Assembly (NCBI GenBank): GCA_015501605.1
Contig: JADNRZ010000037.1
Location: forward strand, 1 to 64,000
DNA: 64,000 nt
DNA from: Panaeolus papilionaceus
Taxonomy: Eukaryota; Basidiomycota; Agaricomycetes; Agaricales
Direction of reading: 5' to 3'
Below the pieces are notes generated by a model. That model did no database searches and had not been told where the DNA came from. It was given only the letters and a program-made list of their open reading frames with translations. Shown piece after piece: positions 1 through 12,460 of the stretch. A program made the translations under genes and the position numbers. Each line of letters opens with the position of its first letter. Within the stretch, counting starts at the first letter, position 1.

Positions 1-2
1 CC

Positions 3-881
3 CCGAAGGAGCTGATCCCAGAACCAAAGAAGAAGCCGTATTGCCTCATCAAGGCCATGGGCATCCTAGATGATAGGCTCCTATACAATGCTTGTCGGGT
101 ATGCACCATTACCTTGCTATCTCTTTGATTTTTACTGATGTTTGTTCCACTAGGCTACTGTTCGTGAGACCGTTAAGGCAAAATTCAAAGTATATGCATT
201 GGATTGGAGGAAGCAGGACGCAGAGTTCATTGCAAGCGCGCGTGCTCTGGTATGTTTCAATTTATTATATTCTACAATTTTGTGGTTGACTAATAAGCAC
301 TTCAGATCGAGAAACGTCAACCCATTCTGAAAAACTATGAACGAGGGTGGGCCACGCTTGAGATGATGCGAACATACATGAAGGGAAAACGTGCCTACAA
401 GGCCCTTCTCACCAAGCTCGAGACTGAACACTATGCCGCTGCTGCGAAACTCTTTGGTGGTATCAACCTGTCAGCTGCGAGGCGACCAGTCCCTGTGGTC
501 CTGGATTCAGACGAGGAAAACGGTAGTGAGACTGCTACATTGAGGAAGGGTGGTGCGTCAAGGAAGAAGGTTGTGGTGGAAGTGGAGGACACTGATAGCG
601 AGGAGGAAGAGGAAGTGGTGGAGAAGCGAAAAGGGAATGGGACGAAGAGGAAGAGGGCTGAGGAGGAAGAGGAGGAAGAGGAGGAAGAGGAAGTGGTGGA
701 GAAGCAAAAGGGGAAGGGGATTCGGAGGAAGAGGGCTCGAGTTATTGAGTCAGGTAGTGAGGAGGATGGCGCATCAGATGCTGAGAGCTGTGATGATTCA
801 GATGATGAAGAAGAGGTGCCTGTCAAGGCTCAAAAAGTCAAGAAGGCGAAGGTTTCCAAGAAGGTGAAGGTTTCCAAGTAG
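3..881 (+). CDS. 3' end of a hypothetical protein with a charged C-terminal tail (partial)
   Basis: The gene enters from the left edge, so its start is not visible. Three exons join in frame: 3-98, 154-249 and 306-881. The introns are 55 and 56 nt, with GTATGC/TAG and GTATGT/CAG borders. The 255 visible residues begin with a basic, helix-prone stretch of about 110 residues rich in Lys, Arg, Trp and Tyr. The tail is low complexity: a Ser/Asp/Glu stretch, two blocks of Glu followed by KRKR-like patches, and a Lys-rich end. Such tails are common in nuclear, nucleic-acid-binding or chromatin proteins, but no domain is recognised. A nuclear role is inference only. The long opposite-strand ORF at 431-826 is the shadow of this tail. 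Confidence 0.75.
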
Positions 882-1330
882 GCGATGATGCAACACATTC
901 AATCATATTTATTTCCTCTCAATGTGTCAAATATTTATCTCTATTCCTGTGTTTTTCCTCACTTTTGAGGCCATTTTTCGTTTCTCAATAATGGCTTCAT
1001 TACTGCCCTTTTTTGATACTAGTATTCCTCCGATATTCTACAGTTTTTTGTCACCCAATTACAACTGGTTTTTAATTTAAACATTAAATAGCTGAAACTG
1101 CTCATATTTCGACACAAATCCCTCTGTTATGTGTGTGATTTTTAGCAAAACGAAATAATTTGTTACGTTGATTTAGGTCTAAAGTGGTGGATATTTGTCC
1201 TTCGCTCTCAGGATTTCTTGATATTTAATGTATAAAATTATGACCTCATTTTATTTCGAAAGTAATAATTTTCGACCCTATACAGCTACATATTGTCCAA
1301 CTTCAGGGTGAAACACTGTTAAAATTTCAG
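882..1330. other. AT-rich intergenic spacer
   Basis: No gene or RNA is seen. The stretch is AT-rich and presumably holds the 3' UTR of the upstream gene. The block-repeat family of the GTPase array starts near its right end. Confidence 0.5.
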
Positions 1331-2124
1331 CCTTTAGGACTTTCACAGAGAGATAATGAGTGTCGATGGAAAGGACGGAAAAAAGGATCTTTCCACCATC
1401 GCGTCTGTTGATGTCTCCACTCTCGAGTCGCTGCGGTGCATACAGCACCATCTCCCCGACGGGATTCTTTATCACGTTCACAACATTCAACCCGGATGAG
1501 GTGGGGTGTCGCATTGTGTTAGCGTCTGGATGGATGGCGATAGAGGGCTGCGTAAGAGCATCGGAAGGGTAGATTGCAGAACGACCTTGGGTTCAGGGCC
1601 ATATTGGGATAATGCCATGAGGAACGAAGGGATTTCACTCACCTCAGTGAAGCGATAGGTATGGGTTCTGGAAGCGGCCCAGGGTTGTCTAAATTATGTA
1701 TATGGGGGCTGATGAGAGTGAGAGCACCCAAAGGGACGAAATAGCCGACATTCGGGGATTGGAGCCCAAACACGGGGAGTGATGAAGGCTGAGCGCTGAG
1801 GCTCCAGGACGTGTACAGTCACATCAGGCATGGACTGACGGTGTTCTTGCTCGAAATTCCGAAAATACCTGGATAAAACCAAGATGATACCGACACATGG
1901 ATCAGTTATGCATTTCTTGACATAGATTTCAATGGTACTGTAGTACAAGTTCTAAAAAATATGGGAGTTGTGTGATCAGATATTGAACGATCACGTACCT
2001 AAGATAATCGGGACGCTTGCTGTTTGACACGCACCCGACTGTCAACCACACCTTGCACTTCGACGTCCATCATCTATCGCTATCTTCAATCTTCGAACAT
2101 TACTTGTTTACCATAACTCTTGCT
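1330..2124. repeat. 5'-flank module of the GTPase block repeat (unit 0)
   Basis: This stretch recurs, diverged, upstream of the other GTPase copies. A segment containing TGTTGATGTCTCC and GACGGGATTCTTTATC lies at about 1360-1580, 11690-11910, 17510-17730 and 24010-24330. The segment next to the gene, with GAACGATCAC followed by GATAATCGGGACGCTTGC, lies at about 1985, 12308, 18123, 19250 and 24744. The conservation extends about 100 nt upstream of each ATG, so promoter and gene were duplicated together. Short ORFs here have no conserved frame between copies. Confidence 0.7.
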
Positions 2125-3360
2125 ATGGAAAGTCCTACATTCCAATACCTTAAAATCACCGGTGATGTTTCTGTCGAACCTGTGACCGCTCGCATTCCCC
2201 AGGACCCGTATCCATTCCTATATGTGTATGTGCGATCCGTGAAAATGGTTGTAAGCTCAGGACATATTTAATAATGCATTGATACAGCATCATGGGACCT
2301 ACAGGTGCCGGGAAAAGCTCAGTAAGTTAAACATGGTTCACGTCATTTACATCCGATAAATCTGGATGTTTCCCTATTGCTATGTGTTCCAGTTCATCGA
2401 AGCGTTTGCAGGCGAATCTCAGAAGCTGTCAATCTCAAAGGATCAACTAGCGGGATACACGCAGGCAGTGACCGCTTACCGACTTGTAAATGTTATATAC
2501 ACGGAATATGATCCACCGAGCCCAGTGTATCTAATTGATACACCCGGATTTTCGGACTCGAAGATCTCAGAGATCGAAGTCCTGAACATGGTTAGAAAGT
2601 GGGTGCAGGACAACAAGTATGTGATTTCTTCTGATCTGGACTGGGCATCTGAACTAATTTGTTCTATTAGTTTATATTATTCTAAGACAGTCTTATATTT
2701 GACGCCGATTACAGAAACTCGACTGCCTGGAAGTCGGCGCAGAACATTCAAGATGCTCGAGAAACTGCTTGATGGCTCTCCCGCTTCACTGATAGTCATC
2801 ACCACCATGTGGGACACAGTGCACAGCGAACGGACTCGACAGCGTGCCGAGTCTAACTTTGCACAACTGAGAGATGAAACTTTGAAGGTTATTGTTGATA
2901 TTTTTCTGTGATCTCTCCTGTGTTATTTACTTTTCCCTGATAGGAGTTCATTGATAACCCAAGCACTGACATCATCAAATTCATGAATACCAGGAACTCT
3001 GCACTTCAGGCAATTGATCGCATGGCCTTTGAAGCCCCTGTCTTCACCTACTTTAACAATTCGTCATCCTTCCATCTCTACCAAGACCTACATGATCGTA
3101 TCCAGGGTGCTCTTCAGGAAAAGCAAATCATTGAGCTCGACCTGGCCCAACACGAAGCACAAACCAAGGACAACCTCAGGGCCGTGCTCCAGAGCAACCA
3201 GAGGGAGAATCACAAGACACTTATGAAGTTCATCAACCAATTTATCAACTTTGGACAATTGCCGCCTGGATGTGGGGACGCTGCTTTCCACCTCCGCAAG
3301 TCAATTGCAGCCAATGCACACCCTGAGAACATCAAACAAAGGATCTTATTCTGGAAATGA
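2125..3360 (+). CDS. P-loop GTPase (AIG1/septin-like fold), copy A, C-terminally truncated by TGA
   Basis: Five exons: 2125-2225, 2288-2321, 2393-2616, 2671-2887 and 2944-3360 (330 aa). The ATG matches the start in copies B, C, D and E. The G1 motif GPTGAGKSS comes from exon 2 plus flanking codons, the G3 motif DTPGF from exon 3 and a G4-like TMWD from exon 4. It should bind and hydrolyse GTP or ATP; the substrate partner is unknown. The last exon has a Gln/Glu-rich, helix-prone stretch. At 3358-3360 a TGA replaces the TGG of copies B and D; past it the frame stays open to 3510, so about 50 residues are lost. The last intron uses a weak GTTATT donor. It may be a slightly shortened working gene or an early pseudogene. 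Confidence 0.7.
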
Positions 3361-3830
3361 GCGCAAGAGCCTGAACATGTGAATGACAGCGAATCGGATG
3401 ATTGTGCAGAAGCATCTCAACCTGTCATCCTCCAAGATCTTGGTCGTTTTGCAGTTGATGCTTCCAAGCGTCGTGTTGCAAAAATCTTCAAGCATGGGAA
3501 ATCAAGTTGAAGGTATGTTTGATGTGTCTATCATTTCTTTTTTCAGTCGTTCAAGTTGATCCTCTAATTAATAGTGCATCTCGCAGGACTCTCCGTTTGC
3601 CCTTCCATTAACTTTCCTGCTGAGTCTTGTTTTCGTCGTGATTCCATTGTTTCGGTTAGTTCTGAGCTGTATTTCATGCGGGTCGTGTTGTTCATCTCCA
3701 TCTTCTTGTGCTTTATTCTTTCTGATAGATATTGTTGTCATTCTGTTTCATATTTTCTATAATATATAATCCTCGTTGGCCTTGTTGCACCTTCTATCTC
3801 CCAACAACGATGCAATACGCAGTATTACAT
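3361..3830 (+). repeat. Bypassed 3' coding end and 3'-flank module after copy A
   Basis: 3361-3510 still aligns in frame with the C-terminus of copies B and D. From about 3580 it holds the shared 3' flank of the family, including CTTGTGCTTTATYC, TCTGATAGAT and a TGTAATCC-like stretch. That flank recurs after copies B (13850-14250), D (20860-21060) and E (26400-26700), in remnant C (18320-18560) and in the relic at 7440-7960. It is probably the 3' UTR plus terminator region. Confidence 0.6.
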
Positions 3831-6800
3831 TAGAGCTAAGAGTAATGTACAGTCTCAAATATTATCAGCATATTGTACGGAATATCTACCAAATTTAACT
3901 TAACGACCCCTGGCTCGGTTGGAGATGCGAGTGATATACATGATCATTTTTGTCCGAGGCGTTTCCTGAGTCATGTATCAGTACCGCACCATCCACGACA
4001 GATTGAGCCTCTCCTGTCAAACAACTGCCAACATGAAATCAATAAGGGGAGGTCGGAGAGGCGAAAGCGGGATGAATGAATTCGGTATTGATTTGGGATG
4101 TTTTGTGTGTCCTAGAGTCAACCTTTTACACCTATGTCTGCTCACCTTTCGTTTGTGTCATCCATTTCGCTGTCAGCATCAACTTCAACTTCGTTCTCCT
4201 CACCCTTGGGCCTCGACATTCGCCAATAAATTGAAATCTTTACCCTGACCGTATGTCGCTCTGATTTATTGCACGACCGCCTCATCCACTCGCTCGATTT
4301 CATTTTGGCTTCGTTTCCAGTCCTACAAGTCTCTCCCTCATGAGCCTTCATGTCATCTCGAACTTTCACGCTCGTACATTATCCTCACTTTCCTTGTGTT
4401 CGTCCACGTTCAAACCCAAATTTGAGGCTCAGAACTCCAATGTAATGTCATCAAGTCTAGAAATATGATAGTTTTGTCTTTCAGAATTGCATTGCTCGTG
4501 AATTCTACTTGGTATTTGCAATTCATGCCTCATCGTTCCACTTGTGCTTAAGCTAAGTCGAACATGAATCACAGTCACTTCATGATCAGTAATTCTCAAC
4601 CCAATCGCACAATCTTATTTAGCTTTGAAAGGAGGAGGCACGGGCACGGGAAGGAGGATGAAATATGGCGTGTACGAAGTTGGGACCTTCGAGAGTACAT
4701 GAGTGGCACGACTCAGTGCAGGCAGACTCTACAGTTTGGACGAACAAAAGGCGCAGGAATCGATATGAACTCTTAGATTTGGTACACAATTGCGACTGAA
4801 ACGACGTCGATAAGAGACGGGAAAATAGCTGTCGGTGTGTGAATTGATGCCCAAGTCCATAAAAGTAGGGTTGATCCCAAACCACCATCATCGTCTTTCT
4901 TCGCTCAAGCTGAACGATACTCACCTCATTTCCCGCCTCTCTTCATCTGCTCTTTCTAATTCAGTTGAAGATTCATAGCTACATTGAAGGAAGAGTGTAC
5001 CTACAGTGGTATATAATTGGGTTGGGAGTGACAATTTTTTTTTTTTGGCGCGTTTACGCCGCCTTGATCGCGCTGTCGGGACCTTCGAAGTCGTTTAAAC
5101 TTGTAGGTATATGTGTGTATTTTATTTATTTATTGCTCTTTCCAGTTCTGACCAACCTCATTTTTTCAGTGTAATTATTTTAGAACAATGCAATCAACCT
5201 CTTTCTTTACGGTTCGATTAGCTGTGTTTAACGCATCGTCAAGTCTTCAAGTGATGAAGACATCACAAGCCTGCCTGTCTCCTCCATTTATGCTACCGAC
5301 CAACTCTCTATCAACGTAGCCCGTTGTTGGATTTGGGTTTGGGCAGGCCTTGCGCTCGGACTAAAGGTCCATTAGCACTTTTGTTGAGGGGCCTAGATTG
5401 GAACCTCGTTTTCGGGGTGAGTTCACTTTGCTGGGCCTGCGACTAATTTCATCAACAAAGCCTACAGCTAGGATCTCTACTCACGACGTCCAACACTCCG
5501 TCTCACTTTATTGTACTGCACCATCATCCAACGTGTTTTAAAAACTGGCATCTACTCTGGATTATGGGAGACTAGGAGATGAACGATCGAATCCAGGTAT
5601 GTTCATTTAATTATTTGCTGGATAGGGATACTGAGCGATGTCAATCAGCCTGGACACCCTGTTCCGTGGTGAACGACGATCAAAGCCATAACACGTCATC
5701 CTATGGTTTTGCCGCGACTCTGTCCGAACCACACACATTCCCTCAACCAGACGCCACCTTAGTTCAGGAATCTCGCCCCAAATCTCTACAAACTGACACG
5801 TCGCTTGGTCCATCATTACCTTCCGTCACTCAGCCTCAACTTACTACACGACGGAGGCGATCGATGGCGAAATGTTGCGCCTGGATATGGTCTTGTTCTC
5901 ATTGGAGGGTTCAAGATTTCGACATCCAAGTGAAACGACGCAGACGCATTTACTGTGCCGGTTATGCAACCCACCCCTCACTTTATCTGGTCGTTCCGCG
6001 CGGGCATGTGTCAGAGAAGCGGGGAAGGAGGCCTGTGCCTAGGGCGGGGACTTTGGACGATGCGGCGACGGGGTTATTTTTTGTATCTGGAAATCGGGTT
6101 TTCATGGGTGGCACGTCCTCACGGAGGAGTGTGGATGCAAGGCGGAAGTGTCTCCCTGTATAAACTTATGTTCCAACCTCAATATCGTCTTCGCCCTTTC
6201 CACACTCTGTTACACCGTCGACGACAACTAAAGCTCCAATACTTCGCTTTGCTACGACCTCAATCCCACACAACCCCTTCACAAGACGCCGACATCCCTC
6301 CAATCCTCCATGGGCTGACACGTCATCAAACCCATCGCTGAAATTCTCCATCCTCTCCGAGTCCCCACTCTCTTAGTCTCATCTTCTTTATCCTGTGGTC
6401 TCACGTCGCTGCCATTCCCTCTGTATTCACCATCAGAAACCAAAAACGCGGGGAATCTACCATTTCAACTTGGTTAATGCAACGCTCAACGTCCCTACCC
6501 AAAACCACTCACCGAAGCTGTTCCGTGTGGAGGTCTGACGGACGATGAGAGATTAGCAGGTGTTAAATGCTAGATTTGGATCAGAGGGTGAAGCGACAGG
6601 GGAGGGTATTGTCGTAGGAGGACACGGGGGGCAGTTTCTGCAATCAGGCGAGGTGGACCCTGCAGCACTTTGACTCATAAGTCAGGCTAGACTCGGGCGA
6701 TGGACCTCACTCCTCCTGGAGCACCTACCTTGACACCCCGCGCTACTTTTCATGGGCGTTCAATGGCTATGGGCGTCGTTGATGACCCAGAAAATGTTGT

Positions 6801-7105
6801 TGCATGTGGTCGGATTTTCGGGTGGGGCGGTGCACTGACTGAGATGGTATCCCATCTGGACACAATTGGCGTTGGGTATGGGGTAGGAAGGAGGATGGGA
6901 TGGTGCTTTATACAGAGGAGGAAACACAGAAGGAGAGGGACGACGGGGGGAAAGTGTGGTATGAGGGAGGGTTGGCTGTCGTAGCGGTGATGGAGAGATA
7001 CTTGTGAGTAAAATTCTTTTCTTATCGCTCTCACTTATGGTCCGAAATCTGACCGAATCGCAGCATCCTTTGTATAATTATGCCGAATAATTGCATTTTT
7101 ATTAT
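3831..7105. repeat. Block-repeat unit 1 without a GTPase gene
   Basis: There is no gene, only modules repeated elsewhere in the array. One with CAAACCACCACCATCGTC followed by a CAGTGTAATTATTT-like end lies at 4865-5200, 9710-10030, 15000-15330, 21590-21960 and 55545-55800. One with TTCCAACCTCAA and GCGACTAAAGCT-like words lies at 6165-6250, 10640-10720, 16085-16210, 22480-22560 and 56465-56550. One with CCTCACTCCTCCTGGA plus GCTTTTCATGGGC lies at 6695-6830, 11310-11430, 16610-16740, 23145-23280 and 57085-57190. ORFs inside are short, differ between copies and do not look coding. Confidence 0.65.
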
Positions 7106-7960
7106 CAAATTACATGTCCAGCATCCTCCAACGTGTCCCACTCAGCTGGGGTAATAGCGCCTTTGTCCATCCATTAACACGCCATCAAACCCCTTTGCTG
7201 GATTTCCTCACTTTTCCGTCCACGATAATATTTTGGTCATGCCCCCAATTCATATGTCGCCTTCTAAAACTCCAGTCTCAGCCCCTCGTACCAATCACAC
7301 CTCTGGCGTATCTCGCCTTGTCCGTGCTATATCACCTTCACAAGTCGCTCCACTCCCATTTCTCACTAGAAAACCGCCATGACGTTCAACAGTCTGACCT
7401 GAGTCGGTCCTGTTCACTGTGTTCGTCATGGCATCCTTATTTAGCACGACCGGGCGCTATAGAGCCTATTACAAGGCAGAGTTGAGACGGATGGAGCGAA
7501 AGAGTCGCAACATTTTCCTTTTGTTCTCCCTTAGCTTTTCTCCTCAGCTTTCATTTTGTTGTTACTTCCGTCAATCCCTCTCCACTGTTTCATTTTTTCT
7601 TTTTGGTCCTGGGCGATATCCCATGCTGGTTGCTTTCGTCACCTGTGTTTTCTTGTGCTTTATCCCTCCTGATAGACAATGTCGTCGTTTCGGTTGGGTT
7701 CCGCATTTCTCCATTTCTCCACAATATGCAATCTAATTTGTCTCTTCCTTCTATCGAATCTGACACGACGCGCAAATCAAAGCAGTGTGCTATCTCAAGA
7801 CGATTGAGCATCTCGTATAAAACTACTGTCAATTGAAGTCCAATGAACCCTGGCGAGGGTGAGATAAATGAAGTCCCTACTCCGAGTCCCGTCCCTGTCC
7901 ACTCCTTTTTTGTGAGCGTCTCACATGGAACAACTGCCAAGGTGAAAAAATCAAAAAATT
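7106..7960 (+). pseudogene. Relic: 3' flank of a deleted GTPase copy
   Basis: From about 7440 this matches the 3' flank of copies A and B: TCTCCTCAGC, TTCTTGTGCTTTATCC, CTGATAGACAATG, an ACAATATGCAATC stretch and a later GACACGACGCGCAAAT stretch. No GTPase coding sequence precedes it. Unit 1 breaks off near 7105, at a point where other units continue towards a gene. The simplest reading is that this unit lost its GTPase gene and 5' flank by deletion and kept only the 3' end. Confidence 0.5.
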
Positions 7961-9470
7961 TCGGCGAGGTTAGAAGCTACGGTGGTCATAAATTCGGTGC
8001 GATTTCACCCCAACGATTCGTCGTCATGACTCGGAGCGGAACCACTTTTTTATCCACGTCTTTATTTTATTTGCCTGTCTTTGAAATATCTAGACGTTGT
8101 CGCGCTGCTCAGGGCAAGGGTAGTGTAACGGGTAAATAATGAAATGATAATTGTGTGGGTGAAGGGTGTGATGGGAGTGAGTGTGTACATGTGGTAAGCG
8201 AATTGAGCGATTGCGGCAGTGTCTCACTTCTGACCCACCCCTGTGGTTGGTTTGGGACGGTTACGAAATGAACGATCGACGCGACGATAACGAACTATGA
8301 GTGCATGTCTACGCAAATACGACGATAGGAATCTTTCACGGACGTTAACGATGGCTATAAATCTCATGTATTGAGCTGGGAGGGGTGGGGCTTAAATACA
8401 CGAAAATGTGCTTGGCTACTAGGCTAGGACCATGGGTTACCTATGGGAGAGGAGGAGGGGGAAAGGAGAAGGTGACTACATGTAGTTGAGTGAGAGGGGT
8501 CGGTAAGAGAGACTCGGATGAGATGGAGAGAGGAGACGAGACGAGACGATGTGAGAACGAACGAGGGAGGCGATTCGAGGTGAGCACACGGATATGAAAT
8601 GCGAAATGTGGGAGATAGAAAAATCTTCGTAAATTCTGTAAACTAGGTACAATTTGAAAGAGGAAACGTCCAAGCACACAAAATGAGTCACGAAACAGGG
8701 AGAGATGAAACTAGAAAGCGAGAGAATAATGAGGAACACAAGGGTAAGGTAAAGAGGGGAGAAGAGGGATACAGGATTGGAGGTCCTGGCGGGTGTTGTC
8801 CGATGCTACTATGTACATGATAAAGCGACGAGCGTGGCCCGCATCACTCGTGAAAACGTCAGCGCGCGGCTAATTGGAGGGCGACACTGAGGCATGGCGG
8901 TGAAGACGACGCGTTGATGTGAATAGAAAGGAAAGAGCGATGTACAAAAGTCGAAATATAGGCTTACCGATCACTGGCTCATCAATGTGTATCATTGGGA
9001 ATGCGAGCTTCAGATGCAGGCCGTGAATATGGTGACCTTAAGGTATCAAGCCGAAATTCACGAAATCGGGATTTGTCAAACACAAGGAGGGTATGTGTTT
9101 GCAAAATAGGAGGCAGCTGGGACTCGAGATAGAACAAGCTCGACGCGGAGAATGCAGCATCATGAACGGTGAACGGGAGGGTTTGGAGCAATAGAGGGGA
9201 CATTCAAAACGGGATATAAGTGCAGGGAGCAGGAGAGAATGCGAAAATCGCGATGAAAGAGAGTGGAAGGATTGCAGTGAGCGAGAGAGCAGAGCATGTT
9301 CAAGCTGGGACTCGGGAGCAATGATGAGTGAGGTGACTGATGCATGAACACGAGACTTATATCTTTATAATGAATGGCCTTACTTGTAACTATTCGATTT
9401 TGGTATTCAGCTGTTTTGACTCTGCATTTCGATGTTCGCATTTTCTCTCGTTACTGCAAGGTAAATGAGA
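7961..9470. other. Non-coding spacer with a purine-rich tract
   Basis: No gene is supported. 8400-8760 is strongly purine-biased on the + strand (GAGAGG/GAAAG words), which opens several overlapping minus-strand ORFs rich in Ser, Leu and Pro; these are composition artefacts. The stretch is not shared with the other units as far as I can see, so it interrupts the array between units 1 and 2. Confidence 0.5.
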
Positions 9471-12460
9471 GTACTGTTGGGTTCAGGAAAGTATGCTGAT
9501 GGGAACGGTTTATAGTGGGACAAGACTCGATGTGCACAGGGTCTCCAGTCCAGATAACAGGATTAACTAAAACAGATTTAGGGTTCAATTACGGACGCTA
9601 TGCAGTAGTGGTCTAGTGGCAATGAACATGGCCCGGGTCATCGAGTGATTCGCATCAAACAGGTGGAAAAAATGATTGTCGGCGTTTGAATTCATGATCG
9701 CATCAAACCTGGGTTCATCCCAAACCACCACCGTCGTCTTCCTCACCTCAGCTAAACGACACTCATCTCATTCCCTGCCTCCCTTTATCCAAACTTTTAA
9801 TTTAGGTTGAAGATTTATAGCTGCCGCATAAATACTGTTGCTATGATTGCGTCGGGCCCTAACGTGTTTCACTGGCCTTTTTACGATGTGCTGGTCGCGC
9901 TGTAGAGACCATGGTATCATGGGTTGGCTTTCAAAGTGGTTTAAGCTAGATATATGTGCGTATTCCATTTATTCTTCGTGGCTCTGGCTAATGTCGCCGT
10001 TTTCAGTGTACTTGTTTAGAACAATGCTATTATTCTACTATTATTTACTTTCTGTCGCCGTCCGATGGTTGCTTACTAAGTCTACGTCAAGTCCCTATCA
10101 TACATCCATGACTCCTTCCGGCCTCCTCCACTGGCTCGTAAATTACGCTACAACTTATCCGTTCTGGCCCATGGACGTCTATTTTCATTCACTAATTCTT
10201 ATTACCCTGGATTACCAGCGGCCACATCCATCACTCACTCTCAATTTGTGTACTACGTGTCACAGACGAAGGAGACTATGTGACGAAGGATTGGGTATAG
10301 GTATGTGCATTTATCGTCTTGATGGCTTGAAGATGCTGATGATCTGGTTAAACAAAGCAGCGGTCATATGGCCAACCTTATCTCGTTTTACCACGTGTGC
10401 TCGTGTTGGGGTGCTGCATCGGAATTTGGATCGGGGTCGGTGGCTGTCAGCTGGCGAGAGGGGAGCTACGGGTTCAGAATGTTGGGAGAGTGCGGAGTAG
10501 GGTTGCTGAGAATGTTGGCATGATGGGGCATGTTGGTATCGGGAGTCTGATTGTCACTGGTGGCTCATCCTCTTGGTGGGTCGCAAGGCATGGATGAAGG
10601 CGCAGGTTTTTCTCAAAAATCCGCTCCCAAACCGACGTTTCAACCTCAAGATCTTCAATCTCCCCTTCTGCACCCTGTTACGTCGTCAACGGTGATTAAA
10701 GCTCCGGCATGTTATCCCATCCTTTTTCTGCGACTGTGACTATACCGCAGGCATTCTCTCGACGAGACACCGGCCCTCCTTCATGAACCTCACCCATAGC
10801 CTCCCTGGAATGACGCGCTATCACCCCATCGTTGAATATTCTCATAGAACTCTCTACCAGTACCATTTATCATCGCCGGCGTTGCCGTTCACCCTATATT
10901 CCTGTACCAACCTCGCACAGTCCACTCCAACCTTGACAAGACTCCCAATGGCCATCGTATCGGGTGTCTTCTTCTAGTTCACCTCTTGCACAAATTCAAA
11001 AACCCTCTTGCACTTTCAATGGACTAAAACTTATTTTTCTGCGTCTTATCATCTCACGTCACTCCTGCAGGTACTGTTCTCAAGCTTGGTCAACGTAGCA
11101 TTCAATGTCCTTACTCATCCTTTTCTTTTTTAGCTCCACTCGTCGTGATCGACACGATGATGGTCCGGTGCCAGGTGGATATTGCGCGTTGAAAGCGTTG
11201 GAACAAGAGAGGAAGCGAGAGGGTGGAAGTGGTCGCATGAGGTGACTTGGTGGTCGGGCCACGTGGACCCACGACTACTCTCACCTCTACGTCAAGCCAG
11301 GCTCCACCTATGCGCCTCAGTCCTCCTGGAACACCTACCTTAACACCTCACGCTGCCTTTCATGGCAGTTCTCTGTCTCTGGGCGTCGTCGATGATCCAG
11401 GAAACGTTGTTATTGGAGGTGGTCGGAGTAGTGGGTGGGGCAGCGCGAGACCTGCACCACCACTTTCGCGTCTAGGTCAAGCCTGACTTCACTGATCGGT
11501 CTCAAACCTTCCATAACACCTACCTTGATATCTTATCCTGCTTTGCATTGCCTTCTACTGGCTCTGGGAGTCGCTGATGCTCTAGGAAAGCTTGTTATTA
11601 GGTGTGGTCGGATCGTCTTATTGGGCGTAGGCCTGATGGAAATCTGGGAATGAGGGGTGCGAGAAACCGGTCGAGTCATGTCAGGATAATGAGGGTCGAT
11701 TGAAAGGATGGAAAGGAGTGTCTTGCCACCGTTGCGTTTATGTCTCCACTCCTGACACTGGTTACAGCGCCATCACCTTGACGGAATTCTTTATAAGTAT
11801 CGCGTTGCCAATATGCGACAAGGTGGGGTATTGCATTGTGTTAGCGTATGGATGGATGGCGGTAGAGGGCTGCGCGAGAGTACTGGAAGGGTGGATTGCA
11901 GAAGAATATTAGTTTTAGGGTCATATTGGTTAATGTCGCGAGGGACGAAGGGATTTCGCTCGCTTCTCAGTGAAGTGATGGGTATGGATTCTGGAAGCGG
12001 CTAGGGGTTGTCTAAATTGTGTGTAAGGAGGCTGACGAGAGTGGGGGGTACCCAAAGGGACGACATAGCCGACATTCGGGGATTGGAGCGCAAGCACGGG
12101 GAGTGATGAAGGTCATGCCCGAGGCTCCAGGACGTGCTTATAGGGACATGGCCTGACCGTCTTCTTGCCTGAAATGCTGAAAACGCCTGGATGAAACTAA
12201 GAAGATATAGACACATTTATCGGTTACGCATTTCGTCATATGAATTGTGATTGTACTGTAGTATCCAGGACTGAATATACGGGAGCTGTGTGATAAGATA
12301 AAATATTGAACGATCACCTACCTAAGATAATCGGGACGCTTGCCTCCCGTCTGACACGCGCCCGACTGTCCATCACACCTTGCACTTCAACGTCCATCAT
12401 CTCGCCTACTCAGTGTCATCCTCAATCTCCCAACATTCCGTGTTCATCATCCCTCTCGCC
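9471..12460. repeat. Block-repeat unit 2, upstream of copy B
   Basis: The modules occur in the same order as in units 3 and 5: the GATAGGAACGG/ACTCGATG-like start (also 14780, 21390 and 55340), the CAAACCACCACC module (9710-10030), the TGACGATCTGGT-like segment near 10335, the TTCAACCTCAA segment (10640), the CTCCTGGAACACC module (11310-11430), a related TCTAGGTCAAGCCTGACT module (11465-11640), the TGTTGATGTCTCC-like 5' flank (11690-11910), then the gene-proximal segment from 12300. ORFs here are not conserved between units. Confidence 0.65.

Noticed and set aside
431..826. Serine-rich minus-strand ORF
   Set aside because: Exact antisense of the Glu/Lys-rich tail of the gene at 3-881; composition shadow.
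8441..8739. Overlapping minus-strand ORFs rich in Ser, Leu, Phe
   Set aside because: They follow a purine-rich tract on the + strand; no domain, no splice logic, not conserved in other units.
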